DNA of 64,000 nt from Bacteroidota bacterium (GCA_018267285.1 JAFDYU010000008.1:301404-365403), one strand, 5' to 3'; shown: positions 6,857 through 16,603, counted from the first letter of the stretch. Numbers and translations are program-made. The notes: generated from the sequence alone by a model not told the origin.

Positions 6857-8212
6857 TCAGTCGGTATACTCACCTTCCCATTTGGCTACTACTACCGTGG
6901 CGAGGCAGTTGCCGAGTACGTTGGTACCCGTGCGGGCCATATCCATAATAGCATCCACGCCAAGTACCACAAATGCTTTGTGCGGATCGATGCCCATATC
7001 TCCCACCGTGGCAACCAAAATCAAAAACGTAGCGCCTCGTACCCCAGCCACCCCTTTGCTTGAGAGCATCAATATGAACACAATTTTTATTTGTTCGCCC
7101 AGGGTAAGATCAATGCCCGCAAGTTGTGCCACAAAAACCGAGGCAAGCGAAAGATACAACGTGCTGCCATCGAGATTAAAACTATAACCCGTGGGGAGTA
7201 CAAACGAAACCACTTTGCGGGGTATGCCCATGGCTTCCAGATTTTCCATAGCCTTGGGCAAAGCCGATTCGCTTGTTGCCGTGGAGAAGGCAATGGTAAC
7301 CGGTTCGGCCACAGCATCTATAAATTTTTTGAAATTGAGTTTGATGATAAACCCTATGGGTACAAACACCAACGCAACGAACGCAAGCAGTGCCGCATAA
7401 AGTGTGGCCACCAGCATGGCTAAGTTTTTCAATACATCAAACCCGAAAGAAGCTATAGAATATGCCAAAGCCCCGCACACGGCTAAAGGCGCCACATACA
7501 TCACCAGGTCGGTGAACTTAAACATCACATTCGATAAACTTTCTGCAAAATCAAGCATGGGTTTCTTTTTTTCTTCGCTCACCAGAGCAAGCCCTGCCGC
7601 AAACAAAACACTGAACACCACTACTTGAAGCACGTGTCCTTCCACCACGGCCTTGGCAATGTTCTCAGGAAAAACCTCAAGTACCGGATTGTGCTTTTCC
7701 TTTTGCACCAAAAGTTTTTCCGCGCGTTGTTCCTGGTCGTTTTGTATTACGATGTGTGCGCCTTCGCCAGCGCGGCTGATATTGATTGCGGCTAACCCAA
7801 TAAAGAGAGCGATGGTGGTAACGATTTCAAAATACAGAATAGCCTTCACGCCCATGCGGCCTACCTGTTTTAAATTAGAGTGTGTCGCAATGCCCACTAC
7901 CAGGGTTGAAAAAATAAGTGGGGCGATGATTGTTTTTATCAGCCGCAGGAAAATATCGCTGAAAACATTTAAGTGAATTGCCACCTTGGGAAATGAAAAT
8001 CCTATTTCACAGCCCAGCATCATGGCTACTACAATCCAGATGGTGAGCGATTTTCGCTGGTATGCCAAATAAATCATTGAGCCCCAAACCAACCAGCGCG
8101 AAAGGGCGAGTAGTGTTGTATTGATTTCGAAGGAATAAATATCAATTGCGCCCAAAACCATAGCCATGGACACAAATGAAAAAATGAGGAGGTAAAGAGT
8201 CTTCTGTTTCAC
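6857..8212 (-). CDS. Dicarboxylate/amino acid:cation symporter (DAACS family)
   Basis: A 451-residue inner-membrane protein, GTG start, with the glutamate-transporter fold. Family motifs seen are TIIAPLIFSTLVVGIA, the serine-rich re-entrant loop ATSESALPKAMENL, FVLPTGYSFNLDGSTLYL, the second loop SSKGVAGVRGATFLIL, and MARTGTNVLGNCLATVVVAK carrying the conserved substrate-binding Asn/Arg region. It would couple uptake of C4-dicarboxylates, glutamate or aspartate to H+ or Na+. It has two or three extra N-terminal helices (residues 1-75) ahead of the usual first segment. The divergent neighbour is the Fe-S carrier gene; no functional link is evident. Confidence 0.9.
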   Translation of the reverse strand: MKQKTLYLLIFSFVSMAMVLGAIDIYSFEINTTLLALSRWLVWGSMIYLAYQRKSLTIWIVVAMMLGCEIGFSFPKVAIHLNVFSDIFLRLIKTIIAPLIFSTLVVGIATHSNLKQVGRMGVKAILYFEIVTTIALFIGLAAINISRAGEGAHIVIQNDQEQRAEKLLVQKEKHNPVLEVFPENIAKAVVEGHVLQVVVFSVLFAAGLALVSEEKKKPMLDFAESLSNVMFKFTDLVMYVAPLAVCGALAYSIASFGFDVLKNLAMLVATLYAALLAFVALVFVPIGFIIKLNFKKFIDAVAEPVTIAFSTATSESALPKAMENLEAMGIPRKVVSFVLPTGYSFNLDGSTLYLSLASVFVAQLAGIDLTLGEQIKIVFILMLSSKGVAGVRGATFLILVATVGDMGIDPHKAFVVLGVDAIMDMARTGTNVLGNCLATVVVAKWEGEYTD

Positions 8213-8331
8213 ACTAAAAAGTTAGAATTGCGAAGATAAGGGTAAACGGCTAATAATTGTTAGTATGATTCGTTGCAAGAAGAAGGTGAACTTAATTTCC
8301 GTAATTTTGTTGGCTTAAAAAACCGAACACT

Positions 8332-8907
8332 ATGCTCAAGGCTGCACCAAAAAACATCAGTATCTATCTCGAAAGCAACCCCAACCCAAATTCATTAAAA
8401 TTTGCCGTGAACGAAATGCTCGTGCCCGAGGGAATGAGCTTTGATTTCCCAACACCTGCCGATGCCGAAGAAGCACCACTGGCTCAAGAGCTTTTCATGT
8501 ACCCGTTTGTAGAGCGCGTGTTTTATATGAGCAACTTTGTTACCGTAACAAAAAAAGAAGATGTAGAGTGGCTTGAAGTGCAAGACACTTTGAAAAATCA
8601 CATCAAATCATTTTTAGAATCGGGTAAGCTTATTCTTGACAAAAAAGAAATCTCCATTCCGCAGCAAGAAGAGACGGAGACTATAAAAAAAATAAAAACT
8701 ATTTTAGACGAATATATCCGGCCGGCTGTGGAGCAAGATGGAGGCGCGATTACTTTTCATTCGTATGAAAACAAGCGTGTGCGCGTGGCGTTGCAAGGTT
8801 CGTGCAGCGGCTGCCCATCGTCAACAATAACGTTGAAAGCCGGCATCGAAAATCTCTTCAAAAAAATGATGCCCGCAGAAGTAGAAGAAGTAGAAGCGTT
8901 GAGTTAA
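8332..8907 (+). CDS. NifU-like Fe-S cluster carrier (Nfu)
   Basis: A 191-residue protein. The N-terminal half is an Nfu_N domain (ESNPNPNSLKFAVNEML), as in mitochondrial NFU1. The C-terminal half is the NifU C-terminal domain (LDEYIRPAVEQDGGAITFH) with the CxxC cluster site in GSCSGCPSS. Two such proteins bridge a [4Fe-4S] cluster and hand it to client enzymes. A TAATTTTG sequence at 8302-8309, 23 bases before the start codon, fits the -7 element of a Bacteroidota promoter. It is divergent from the symporter and convergent with the MG2/plug gene, whose stop lies four bases away. Confidence 0.92.
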   Translation: MLKAAPKNISIYLESNPNPNSLKFAVNEMLVPEGMSFDFPTPADAEEAPLAQELFMYPFVERVFYMSNFVTVTKKEDVEWLEVQDTLKNHIKSFLESGKLILDKKEISIPQQEETETIKKIKTILDEYIRPAVEQDGGAITFHSYENKRVRVALQGSCSGCPSSTITLKAGIENLFKKMMPAEVEEVEALS

Positions 8908-8910
8908 TTT

Positions 8911-11376
8911 TTATTTTACCTCGGTTTCAAGAGTAGCGTTGGTGGGCCGCCCATCGGAAGACATGCCCTGAAGGTCGATTCTTATAGTAGTTTTCTCGTC
9001 CGTAGTCCAGAAAGCTATCTTTGCCTTTCCTTCCGCATCGGTTTTCACCGAGGGGTTCCAGTAAAGCGTTGATCGCAAATCAAGGGTTGAGTTGTTCTCG
9101 CTGCCCACATCCGCAACAGGGTATTTTGGGCTATAAAATTCGCGTGGCGCATTGTACCCGAGCAGCCGCAGCGTTAGAGTTCCTGGAACTTTTTCTTTTG
9201 TCCAATCGTAATTGCTATTTCCTCGTTTGGTAAGTATTGAGACAAGACCTAGGGCATTTAACATTGCCACTGCCTGAGTAACTACTTCAATAGATTCAAC
9301 ATCACAAGGCCTAGGCACACCATTGCCAACATACTGTGCATCGGTGATCATACCATCAACCAAAATTACCATCTTGTTGGCACCACGGATTGAACTGACA
9401 CGTGCCGAGGTAACGTTCCAGCCATCTGAATCCTGAACAACATTAATCCCCGGAACTCGGCCTTGGAGTAATTGAAGGGCTGATGTTACTTGGGCACACC
9501 GATTGTCCTCGCTCACCTTCACCGTATAATAGTGTGAGCCTTCATAAAATACTTTGCGCGAGTCGCTGATGTGTTCTTTCCGGGCCGTTACCGAAACTTC
9601 TTTTAAAACTGTTGTTGCTGCCGGATTGTACCTCGCTTCCAAATCGGTATAATATTTTTGCCGATCGAGGAACACATTCATTTGGTCGGCATCGGCAAAA
9701 ATCGGATAGTACCTGTTCGAGGGTAAGTACAGCGGGTGGCTTACACTATCTGAGCTCAGTACAATATTCCGGCCTCTGTTTTCTTTGGTGGCCTGAAGGA
9801 ATACAATGGCTTCGCCATAAAGGTTGATCCCATCAAAAGAAAACTTTTTCGTGTCATCGGTTTTTGTTGCCCGGTAAACACTCTCCCCTTTCGAATTGTA
9901 GAACATCGTGATGTCTACAGGTTTTTCTGCATTATTTTTATTCACCGAGGCCTTACCACTTATGTGGATTCCCTTTTCTATTCCGTAAGTTGCCCCTTGC
10001 CAGGTGTTCTTCAATATATTTGGCCACGAAAATTTCCGCCAGCCCTGCGTCATCAACAAAATATCGAGGTGCACCTTAGCGGTGGGGTCGTCCTTAAAAT
10101 AATAGCCGGGCTGTTCGATGTGCCCCTTCACCCCCTCACCCGGCACATCGGAGCTTAGGTATAAATAATTGTATAAGTCATCGCCATTTGTTTCGGGGAC
10201 AGCAAGGTTTGTGTCTGTGACGGCCACCGAAAGGTCGCCCTCCACGGGGTTGCCCTCGTCATCGCGCACCTGCACACTTACCTCAACTTTCTGGCGCGTT
10301 CGGTATTCTTCCTTATCCGGCCTCAGCGTGGTCTTCACTCGCATTTCCAGGTCGTTGTATATGAGCCGCTCGCACTGCGGTCCTCCGTTGCTATTGAACA
10401 GTGTCAGGTGGACTATCCCTTCTTCAAGGATTTCTGTGCGTGGAATTTTCCAGGTAAAGGAATTCCCTTCCGCCTCACTCTGCAGCGCAAGCACTACTTT
10501 GCCCCGAACATGTCCGATCAACATGGGCCTGTCCTTAAACGGGTAGTTGTTACGGGCCGATACCATGATCTCGTCTTTGTTGCGCAGGTTGTCCACCAAA
10601 AAGGTATAGCCCTGCTTAAGGGGCTCGGGCAAGTAGAACGGTTTGCTGTTGGGCCGTTTCTCCTGGATTGTAAAATATTTTTCACCCCGCTTCGGTGTGA
10701 ATGTAAAATGGCCCATGCCAAGATGTTGCGACTGAATGGCCGCGATCGTGTCGTGGCCGCTTGAAACAATAAATGCTTTGATGTCAACACCCTTGCCAAA
10801 CTTGTTGACGGCCTTAAACGCCACGCGCCCCGGAAGCCCCTCCACCAAATAACCACCCTCAGGGAAAAACTGCAGATCGGCTACTTCACCCCAGGCCGTG
10901 ATCTCGCTCTCGGTGAACTTGCTTTTAGCACTATACAACGATCGCACAAAAAATTCCTTATGGAAAAAAGATTCTTCGGAGAAATTCCGCATCCACTGCG
11001 TGTAGGCCCTAATTTCGTACGCATCTTCTTTCAGTGAATCGGCCAGCTTTATCCATCCCGGTGCACTACCCGTCTCGTTTCTCAAAAGCAACCGGGCAAC
11101 CTGCTTGCCATCATTTTTCCGGTGAAGATCAACGTGTATATTTTTACTCACCGTATCGGGCAGGTTGGTATTGCCTTCCACCAAATACGCCTTCAGCCAA
11201 ATGGTGTCGCCCGGTGCGTAGTAGGGCTTGTCGAGGTGCAGGTATATTTTTTCTTCAGGGAGGTCTGAATAATATTTCTCGAGTGACGTGCGGATGGTGG
11301 CCGGGCTAACCTGTGCATGGGCACACTCAACAGATAATAATATGAGCACGGTAACGCCTCTAAAAAAATTATTCAT
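8911..11376 (-). CDS. MG2 (macroglobulin-like) protein with embedded TonB plug domain
   Basis: An 821-residue secreted protein with a signal peptide (ending CAHA). Residues ~35-130 form an MG2-like domain (EKIYLHLDKPYYAPGDTIWL is the family signature). Further beta domains follow, including a bacterial Ig/macroglobulin-type segment (TTLRPDKEEYRTRQKVEVSV, near 360-400). Residues ~590-730 form a TonB receptor plug (TVLKEVSVTARKEHI, LLQGRVPGINV, SIRGANKMVILVDG, VESIEVV). The C-terminus is another macroglobulin-like strand set (TLYWNPSVKTDAEGKAKIAF). No 22-strand barrel follows the plug, so it is not a transporter by itself. The family is frequent in Bacteroidota; its role is unknown, possibly in surface complexes. 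Confidence 0.82.
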   Translation of the reverse strand: MNNFFRGVTVLILLSVECAHAQVSPATIRTSLEKYYSDLPEEKIYLHLDKPYYAPGDTIWLKAYLVEGNTNLPDTVSKNIHVDLHRKNDGKQVARLLLRNETGSAPGWIKLADSLKEDAYEIRAYTQWMRNFSEESFFHKEFFVRSLYSAKSKFTESEITAWGEVADLQFFPEGGYLVEGLPGRVAFKAVNKFGKGVDIKAFIVSSGHDTIAAIQSQHLGMGHFTFTPKRGEKYFTIQEKRPNSKPFYLPEPLKQGYTFLVDNLRNKDEIMVSARNNYPFKDRPMLIGHVRGKVVLALQSEAEGNSFTWKIPRTEILEEGIVHLTLFNSNGGPQCERLIYNDLEMRVKTTLRPDKEEYRTRQKVEVSVQVRDDEGNPVEGDLSVAVTDTNLAVPETNGDDLYNYLYLSSDVPGEGVKGHIEQPGYYFKDDPTAKVHLDILLMTQGWRKFSWPNILKNTWQGATYGIEKGIHISGKASVNKNNAEKPVDITMFYNSKGESVYRATKTDDTKKFSFDGINLYGEAIVFLQATKENRGRNIVLSSDSVSHPLYLPSNRYYPIFADADQMNVFLDRQKYYTDLEARYNPAATTVLKEVSVTARKEHISDSRKVFYEGSHYYTVKVSEDNRCAQVTSALQLLQGRVPGINVVQDSDGWNVTSARVSSIRGANKMVILVDGMITDAQYVGNGVPRPCDVESIEVVTQAVAMLNALGLVSILTKRGNSNYDWTKEKVPGTLTLRLLGYNAPREFYSPKYPVADVGSENNSTLDLRSTLYWNPSVKTDAEGKAKIAFWTTDEKTTIRIDLQGMSSDGRPTNATLETEVK

Positions 11377-11453
11377 GGTAAAACATAATGTTCGCTGTCA
11401 ATATGTAAAAAATACACGAAGTAAAAATAACGCATTGGGGTGAACAACTGTCT

Positions 11454-12335
11454 TTAATTTTTCTTTCGGTTTGCCAAAAAAACACCTCCCAATATCAGCA
11501 GCATACCTAAGAAGTGCCCAGCAACTAACCTCTCATCATCAAGCAGTCCCCACATTACGGAAACAATCGGCATAACATACGTAACCGAACTTGCAAACAA
11601 TGGCGAAGATATTTGCAAGAGCTTGTAAAAAAGCAAGTTAGCAACGGCTGTACTCATCAACGCCAGAATCAGGATAAACCCCACGGCCTTCCACGCTCCC
11701 GGCACAGCAAGCCTTGTAGTGAAATCGGTGAAGCCAAACAGATACACGTAAGCCAACGGTGCGATCAGCAGCAGCGACACGCTGATGATCGTTAACGGCT
11801 GAAGATATTGAATTTTAAATTTTATGAAGTTAAGGTTCAGCCCGTAACACGCACAGGCCAGCACCACCAGCAAGGCATAGACATTAAACGCACCGAGTTC
11901 GCCACCCGCCCGTGCCATGGCGAGCACCACGCACCCTGCAAAACTTATCGCTATACCTACCACGGCCAATCCGCGAAAGCGAAGACCAAAAAACATAGCC
12001 CCGATAACTACCGTCCATATCGGTGAAAGTGTATTTAAAATTCCGGCAAGGGAGCTCTCCAGGTGTGTTTGTGCTGTAGCAAACAAAAAAGCTGGAATAA
12101 AAACAGCCAGCATACCCGAAATAAAAAGTTTGCCGTAGTCTTTTTTGTTGAGTTCTTTCAAATGCCCGATAACTATAGGCAGCATGAAGATAACGGCAGC
12201 AGCCACACGCAACGCCCCCACCTGATCGGGAGGAAAAACTTTTAATCCTTGTTTGATGAGAATGAACGATGTACCCCAGATGATGGAAAGTACGATGAGC
12301 AAAAAGATTGCGGTTGCACGTTTGTCGTCTTGCAT
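11454..12335 (-). CDS. EamA/DMT-family transporter
   Basis: A 293-residue inner-membrane protein with ten predicted helices in two five-helix EamA repeats. The first repeat begins LLIVLSIIWGTSFILIKQGL and contains the conserved LEASLAGILNTLSPIW-like segment (here LESSLAGILNTLSPIW). The second repeat ends FASSVTYVMPIVSVMWGLLD, typical of the family. These proteins export or import small metabolites such as amino acids, nucleobases or drugs; the substrate cannot be assigned. It stands alone on the minus strand, with 77 bases to the MG2/plug gene and a 280-base divergent gap to the OmpA gene. Confidence 0.9.
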   Translation of the reverse strand: MQDDKRATAIFLLIVLSIIWGTSFILIKQGLKVFPPDQVGALRVAAAVIFMLPIVIGHLKELNKKDYGKLFISGMLAVFIPAFLFATAQTHLESSLAGILNTLSPIWTVVIGAMFFGLRFRGLAVVGIAISFAGCVVLAMARAGGELGAFNVYALLVVLACACYGLNLNFIKFKIQYLQPLTIISVSLLLIAPLAYVYLFGFTDFTTRLAVPGAWKAVGFILILALMSTAVANLLFYKLLQISSPLFASSVTYVMPIVSVMWGLLDDERLVAGHFLGMLLILGGVFLANRKKN

Positions 12336-12617
12336 ATAGTATTAAAAAACAAACGGCAAAGATTGAAAACACCAAGCGATTGGCAATGTGTTTTCTTGCC
12401 GACTTCGTAGAGTTTTGCCGTTAGCAAAGAGCGTTGTTGACCAAAAACAACGTCTTACAAAACCTCAATTCTAAGCAAATCATTAAAAAACGGTCAAATT
12501 CACATAAATTCCACATGCAAAAAATACATAACTATCTGATATGTAATATTTTGAACGATATTAATTAAATTTATTTAATAACATCTATCAAATTTGCACC
12601 ACACAAACAGTTGAATT

Positions 12618-13820
12618 ATGAAAAGATCATTGGCTTTACTTTCGGCAGCTGTGATAATGATGGTCGGCCTGAATGTATCTGCGGGTAGCGGACAACCTAC
12701 CCTGGGAAAAACCAACTATGTAGTAATTGGGGCTTTTTCGGTGCCCAAGAATGCAATTGAATTTACCGAAATGGCTAAACAAAATCACTTGGATGCTCAT
12801 TTTTCGATCAACCCCGGACGCAAACTCTTTTATGTGTTTGTAATGCACACCGATAATATTGAAGCAGCCATTGTCGAAGCTAAAAAGCTCAGGAAAGAGA
12901 CATCCTATTTTGATACCTGGGTTTATAGCGGCACACTCGATGAAGACGAACCAAAAGGCAAAGACATCAACCCCATCACCCGCGAACAATTATCGCACGT
13001 AAACCCGGCCGATAAAAAAGAAACAATAGTGCTCGCCTCAACGGGCAACATACCTGTAATCGAGCCAATCAAAACAACATCTGTTGAAAAAGCCAACTCA
13101 GAAATAGTGACAGCACCCGAGGGCAGCAAACCATTTTATTTTAAGATTGAAAGCGTGGGGAAACAAATCGGTGGCGATGTAGATGTGCTGGATCTTGACA
13201 AGGCAAATCGAAAACTGGCCGCTTACCGAGGTAATGAAACTGTAAATCTCAAGCCCTTTAATCAATCGGGAAATATTTCATTGGTGTGCGAAGTGTTTGG
13301 CTACCGTAAAGTTCAACAGTCCATCAACTTTAACGCACCACAAAATACGGAAGGTGTAGCCATTGATGAGGACAACAAAATAACTGTGTCGTTTGAATTA
13401 GTCCGTTTGAAAAAAGGTGATGTGGCCGTGATGTACAATGTCTATTTCTTTAAGGATGCCGCCATTATGCGACCCGAATCAAAATACGAAGTGACAAGCT
13501 TACTCGAAATGCTGGAGGAAAACCCAAATTATAAAATCAAAATCCACGGACATACCAACGGTAACGCACACGGGAAAATCATTTCAATGGGTGAGTCTAA
13601 AAATTTCTTTGCACTGACCGACACCAAAACCGGTTTTGGATCGGCCAAAAAATTATCGGAAGAGCGCGCCCGGGTAATTCAAAATTACCTGATTGAGCAA
13701 GGCATCAACCCATCGCGCATGCAAATTAAAGCCTGGGGCGGCAAGCATCCCATCTACGAAAAAGATTCGCAACAAGCCCGCGCCAACGTGCGGGTAGAAA
13801 TTGAAATACTCGAAGACTAA
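12618..13820 (+). CDS. OmpA-family protein with N-terminal SPOR-like segment
   Basis: A 400-residue protein with a signal peptide (residues 1-23, ending SAGS). Residues ~30-110 (NYVVIGAFSVPKNAIEFTEMA...FYVFVMHTDNIEAAI) look like a SPOR-type peptidoglycan-binding fold. The C-terminal ~120 residues are OmpA-like: FFKDAAIMRPESKYEVTSLL, NYKIKIHGHTNGNA, ERARVIQNYLIEQGINPSRM and a final NVRVEIEILE. It probably ties the outer membrane or periplasmic machinery to peptidoglycan. A rho-independent terminator follows at once. The next gene is a lipoprotein paralogue with the same C-terminal architecture. Confidence 0.85.
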   Translation: MKRSLALLSAAVIMMVGLNVSAGSGQPTLGKTNYVVIGAFSVPKNAIEFTEMAKQNHLDAHFSINPGRKLFYVFVMHTDNIEAAIVEAKKLRKETSYFDTWVYSGTLDEDEPKGKDINPITREQLSHVNPADKKETIVLASTGNIPVIEPIKTTSVEKANSEIVTAPEGSKPFYFKIESVGKQIGGDVDVLDLDKANRKLAAYRGNETVNLKPFNQSGNISLVCEVFGYRKVQQSINFNAPQNTEGVAIDEDNKITVSFELVRLKKGDVAVMYNVYFFKDAAIMRPESKYEVTSLLEMLEENPNYKIKIHGHTNGNAHGKIISMGESKNFFALTDTKTGFGSAKKLSEERARVIQNYLIEQGINPSRMQIKAWGGKHPIYEKDSQQARANVRVEIEILED

Positions 13821-13839
13821 AACAAAAAACACATTTCTA

Positions 13840-13874
13840 AACACCTGCGCCCCTCTGCTCAGGTGTTTTTTTTT
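13840..13874 (+). terminator. Rho-independent terminator
   Basis: The stem AACACCTG (13840-13847) pairs with CAGGTGTT (13860-13867) across a 12-base loop and runs into an unbroken T tract (13864-13874). It separates the two OmpA-family genes. Confidence 0.85.
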
Positions 13875-13935
13875 TGAACCCACGTCATTTGAGAATAGGT
13901 TTCAATTAAATATCTTTATAGAAAGTAATTCTTGT

Positions 13936-15045
13936 ATGCATCCGGCCGATCGATCAGGTTTTAGGGTACTGTGCACCGCGCTGATTTTTATTGCGGTTTC
14001 TTGCTCCCAGAAAAAATCAACTGACGAGAAACCCATAGCTTCGGTAAAGACAGATTCCCTTGCTACTGTTCCGAAAAAAGTGGAAAAACCGCAGGTAACT
14101 GCTGAAAAAACAGAAAAAAAATTACCTAATCCTCCACCTCCCCAAAAAACGGTTAAGGCTAAGCCGGCTCGGGAAATTAAAAAGCAAGTGACCAAAAACG
14201 AAGAAGCAAAACCCATTGTCGTTGTTGAACCTGTAGAAAAACCGGAGAAAAAAGAAGTTGTAAATACTCCAGCTAAAGACACCACTACAAAAAAAGTGGT
14301 GATTGCTCCGAAAAAAGATTCGGTAGCAAAAAAACCGATAGTAGCTAAAACCGGAAAGCCTTACTACTTCAAAGTAGTGCGCAAGGAAGATGGCAAAGAA
14401 GTGGTGGGCAACCTGCAGTTAATGGAACTGGAAGGCGCAACTCAATACCAACTCATTAAAAGTGGAGAAATCATTTACCTCGAAAAACCCAAAAACAAAA
14501 GAGGCGCGTATCACCTCGCTGCGCTGATCCCCGGCTATAAGCAAAGTGAAATCGTTTTTGTGTACGATAATCCGCCCATTGAAACGGGGCCGAATAATGA
14601 AGACATCGTCACCATTGCGCTCGATAAAGCGAGAAGTGGCGACTACATCGACTTTACCAATGTGCATTTCTTTCAAAATTCTTCGGTGATGCGGCCTGTT
14701 TCTCAAACAGAGTTAGATGTTCTTGCCAACCTGATGATGGAAGATGCTAAATATAAAATTAAAATATACGGTTACTGCAACGGCAAGCAAGACCGCGATT
14801 CGTACCTGATGGGCACCAGCACCAATTTTTTCACCCTCGATGCCAGGGCCAACAAAAAAGAAAAAATTTCATCCAAAGAACTGTCGCTCGCACGAGCTGA
14901 AAATGTAAAAGCATACCTGGTGAGTAAGGGAATAAGTGCTATGCGCATCAGCACCAAAGGCGAGGGCGGTGCGGTGCCGATCTACTCCGAAACCGGCAAC
15001 CAAAGCCATTACAACGACCGCGTAGAGGTGGAGTTTGTAAAATAA
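13936..15045 (+). CDS. OmpA-family lipoprotein with Lys/Pro-rich linker
   Basis: A 369-residue protein started at ATG 13936; upstream codons run through the terminator of the previous gene and are unlikely to be used. The signal has a lipobox-like end (IAVSC). Residues ~35-135 are a low-complexity Lys/Pro/Glu/Val linker that could span the periplasm or the peptidoglycan mesh. The C-terminal half repeats the architecture of the upstream paralogue: PYYFKVVRKEDGKEVVGNLQ, FFQNSSVMRPVSQTELDVLA, KYKIKIYGYCNGKQ and ENVKAYLVSKGISAMRI, ending in a YNDRVEVEF strand. It likely anchors the outer membrane to peptidoglycan. The convergent cystathionine beta-synthase gene ends 21 bases away. Confidence 0.85.
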   Translation: MHPADRSGFRVLCTALIFIAVSCSQKKSTDEKPIASVKTDSLATVPKKVEKPQVTAEKTEKKLPNPPPPQKTVKAKPAREIKKQVTKNEEAKPIVVVEPVEKPEKKEVVNTPAKDTTTKKVVIAPKKDSVAKKPIVAKTGKPYYFKVVRKEDGKEVVGNLQLMELEGATQYQLIKSGEIIYLEKPKNKRGAYHLAALIPGYKQSEIVFVYDNPPIETGPNNEDIVTIALDKARSGDYIDFTNVHFFQNSSVMRPVSQTELDVLANLMMEDAKYKIKIYGYCNGKQDRDSYLMGTSTNFFTLDARANKKEKISSKELSLARAENVKAYLVSKGISAMRISTKGEGGAVPIYSETGNQSHYNDRVEVEFVK

Positions 15046-15066
15046 TCTCCTCTAATTTTTTATAGT

Positions 15067-16437
15067 TTATGAAGTCATCGCACGCAAAATGTCGTGTTGT
15101 GTGATGATGTGTGCTTTCTCTTTTTCATCGCGTACCAGCAATGCTTTGTTGGTTTTGTTCAACATAGAAGAGAGCACATCGAGTGTGCTGTCGAGCGCCA
15201 CCACCTGCATGGGCGGATCCATAATCTCGCCCACGTGCTTGTCTTTCAGTTGGGGGTCGTATATAATTTTTTCTACAATGCTGCTGGCCGTTACGCTGCC
15301 CACAAATTCATGACCATCGGTTACCGGCACTTGATCTACGCCCTCTTTATTCATCAGACGGATGGCTTCGCCAATGGTAGATTTTTTGGTTACCGTAAAA
15401 AGTGTGTCTTTGCCGTTGCGGTGCAAAATAATTTCTCGCGCTGTGGTGAACGTGCGCTCTTCGCTGAAGCCGTGGTCTTTCATCCACATGTCGTTGTATA
15501 CTTTGTTGAGGTAGCGTGTGCCGTGGTCGGGTAAAAGAATTACCATTACATCGGTTTTCTTCAAATTATCTTTTGCATATTCCAACGCACCGTGCACGGC
15601 CGAGCCGCTGCTCCAACCTACAAACAATCCTTCTTCGCGCGATAATCTTCTCGCCATTATTGCGCCATCTTTGTCGGTAACTTTAATAAATGTGTCAATC
15701 GCATTGAAGTCCACATTTTTCGGAAGTATATCTTCTCCAAAACCTTCGGTTAGGTACGGATAAATCTCATTGCGATCGAAGATGCCCGTCTCTTTGTATT
15801 TTTTAAATACCGATCCATAGGTGTCGATGCCCACGGCAATCAGGTTAGCATTTTGTTCTTTCAAAAAACGAGCCGTTCCGCACATCGAGCCGCCCGTGCC
15901 CACGGTAGCACAATAGTGTGTAATTTTTCCACCGGTCTGATTCCAGATTTCCGGCCCCGTGGTTTCGTAATGGGCTTTCGCATTCGATGGGTTGTCGTAC
16001 TGATTGGGGTAAATGGAATTTGGGATTTCGCTATTCAATTTTCGTGCTACCGAATAATACGATCTTGGATCATCGGGCTCTACATTGGTGGGGCACACAA
16101 TCACCTCGGCTCCTACGGCACGCAAAATATTAATCTTCTCTTGCGATTGTTTGTCGGCCATGGTAAAAATACATTTATAGCCTTTGGCCACGGCCGTTAG
16201 CGCAAGCCCCATGCCCGTGTTGCCCGAAGTGCCTTCGATGATGGTGCCGCCCGGTTTCAACTTTCCGTCTTTCTCGGCATCCTCAATCATCTTCAGTGCC
16301 ATGCGGTCTTTGGTACTGTTGCCTGGGTTGAAATATTCTACTTTGGCCAGCAGCGTTCCTTCAATGCCTTTGTTCAACTTATTGAGGCGCACCAAAGGTG
16401 TGTTGCCAATCGTTTCGATGATTGAATTGTATATCAT
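15067..16437 (-). CDS. Cystathionine beta-synthase type PLP enzyme with CBS domains
   Basis: A 456-residue protein from ATG 16437; a possible upstream start adds only seven unlikely residues. Residues 1-320 are a fold-type II PLP enzyme: SIIETIGNTPLVRLNKL, the Schiff-base Lys43 in NPGNSTKDRMAL, the substrate loop EGTSGNTGMGLA, and the PLP phosphate loop GTGGSMCGT. Residues ~335-456 hold two CBS motifs, which in this family sense S-adenosylmethionine or adenine nucleotides. The expected reaction is serine plus homocysteine to cystathionine; cysteine synthase activity is the alternative. The architecture matches eukaryotic-type CBS rather than CysK. Confidence 0.88.
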   Translation of the reverse strand: MIYNSIIETIGNTPLVRLNKLNKGIEGTLLAKVEYFNPGNSTKDRMALKMIEDAEKDGKLKPGGTIIEGTSGNTGMGLALTAVAKGYKCIFTMADKQSQEKINILRAVGAEVIVCPTNVEPDDPRSYYSVARKLNSEIPNSIYPNQYDNPSNAKAHYETTGPEIWNQTGGKITHYCATVGTGGSMCGTARFLKEQNANLIAVGIDTYGSVFKKYKETGIFDRNEIYPYLTEGFGEDILPKNVDFNAIDTFIKVTDKDGAIMARRLSREEGLFVGWSSGSAVHGALEYAKDNLKKTDVMVILLPDHGTRYLNKVYNDMWMKDHGFSEERTFTTAREIILHRNGKDTLFTVTKKSTIGEAIRLMNKEGVDQVPVTDGHEFVGSVTASSIVEKIIYDPQLKDKHVGEIMDPPMQVVALDSTLDVLSSMLNKTNKALLVRDEKEKAHIITQHDILRAMTS

Positions 16438-16497
16438 GACTGAAAAAATTTCTTGCAAGTTAATAAAAAGCTAACGAGGCTCACGATCGTTTTATAG

Positions 16498-16592
16498 CTG
16501 TGGCGCCCGGGCGGGTGTCCGCTTCAAGTCCGGCCAACACCTACGCAGCCGCACTTCGGGCTTTCCGCTGCTATCCCTGGCGTAGTCTCGTG
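16498..16592. repeat. GC-rich intergenic block with two degenerate internal repeats
   Basis: This ~95-base block is clearly richer in G+C than its neighbours. It contains two related units, TGTCCGCTTCAAGTCCGGC (about 16516-16534) and TTTCCGCTGCTATCCCTGGC (about 16562-16581), plus the self-complementary CGCCCGGGCG (16504-16513). It lies between the response-regulator stop and the cbs start on the minus strand. No reading frame is convincing. It looks like one member of a dispersed intergenic repeat family, but only one copy is in this window. Confidence 0.45.
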
Positions 16593-16603
16593 TCGCAAAA
16601 AAA

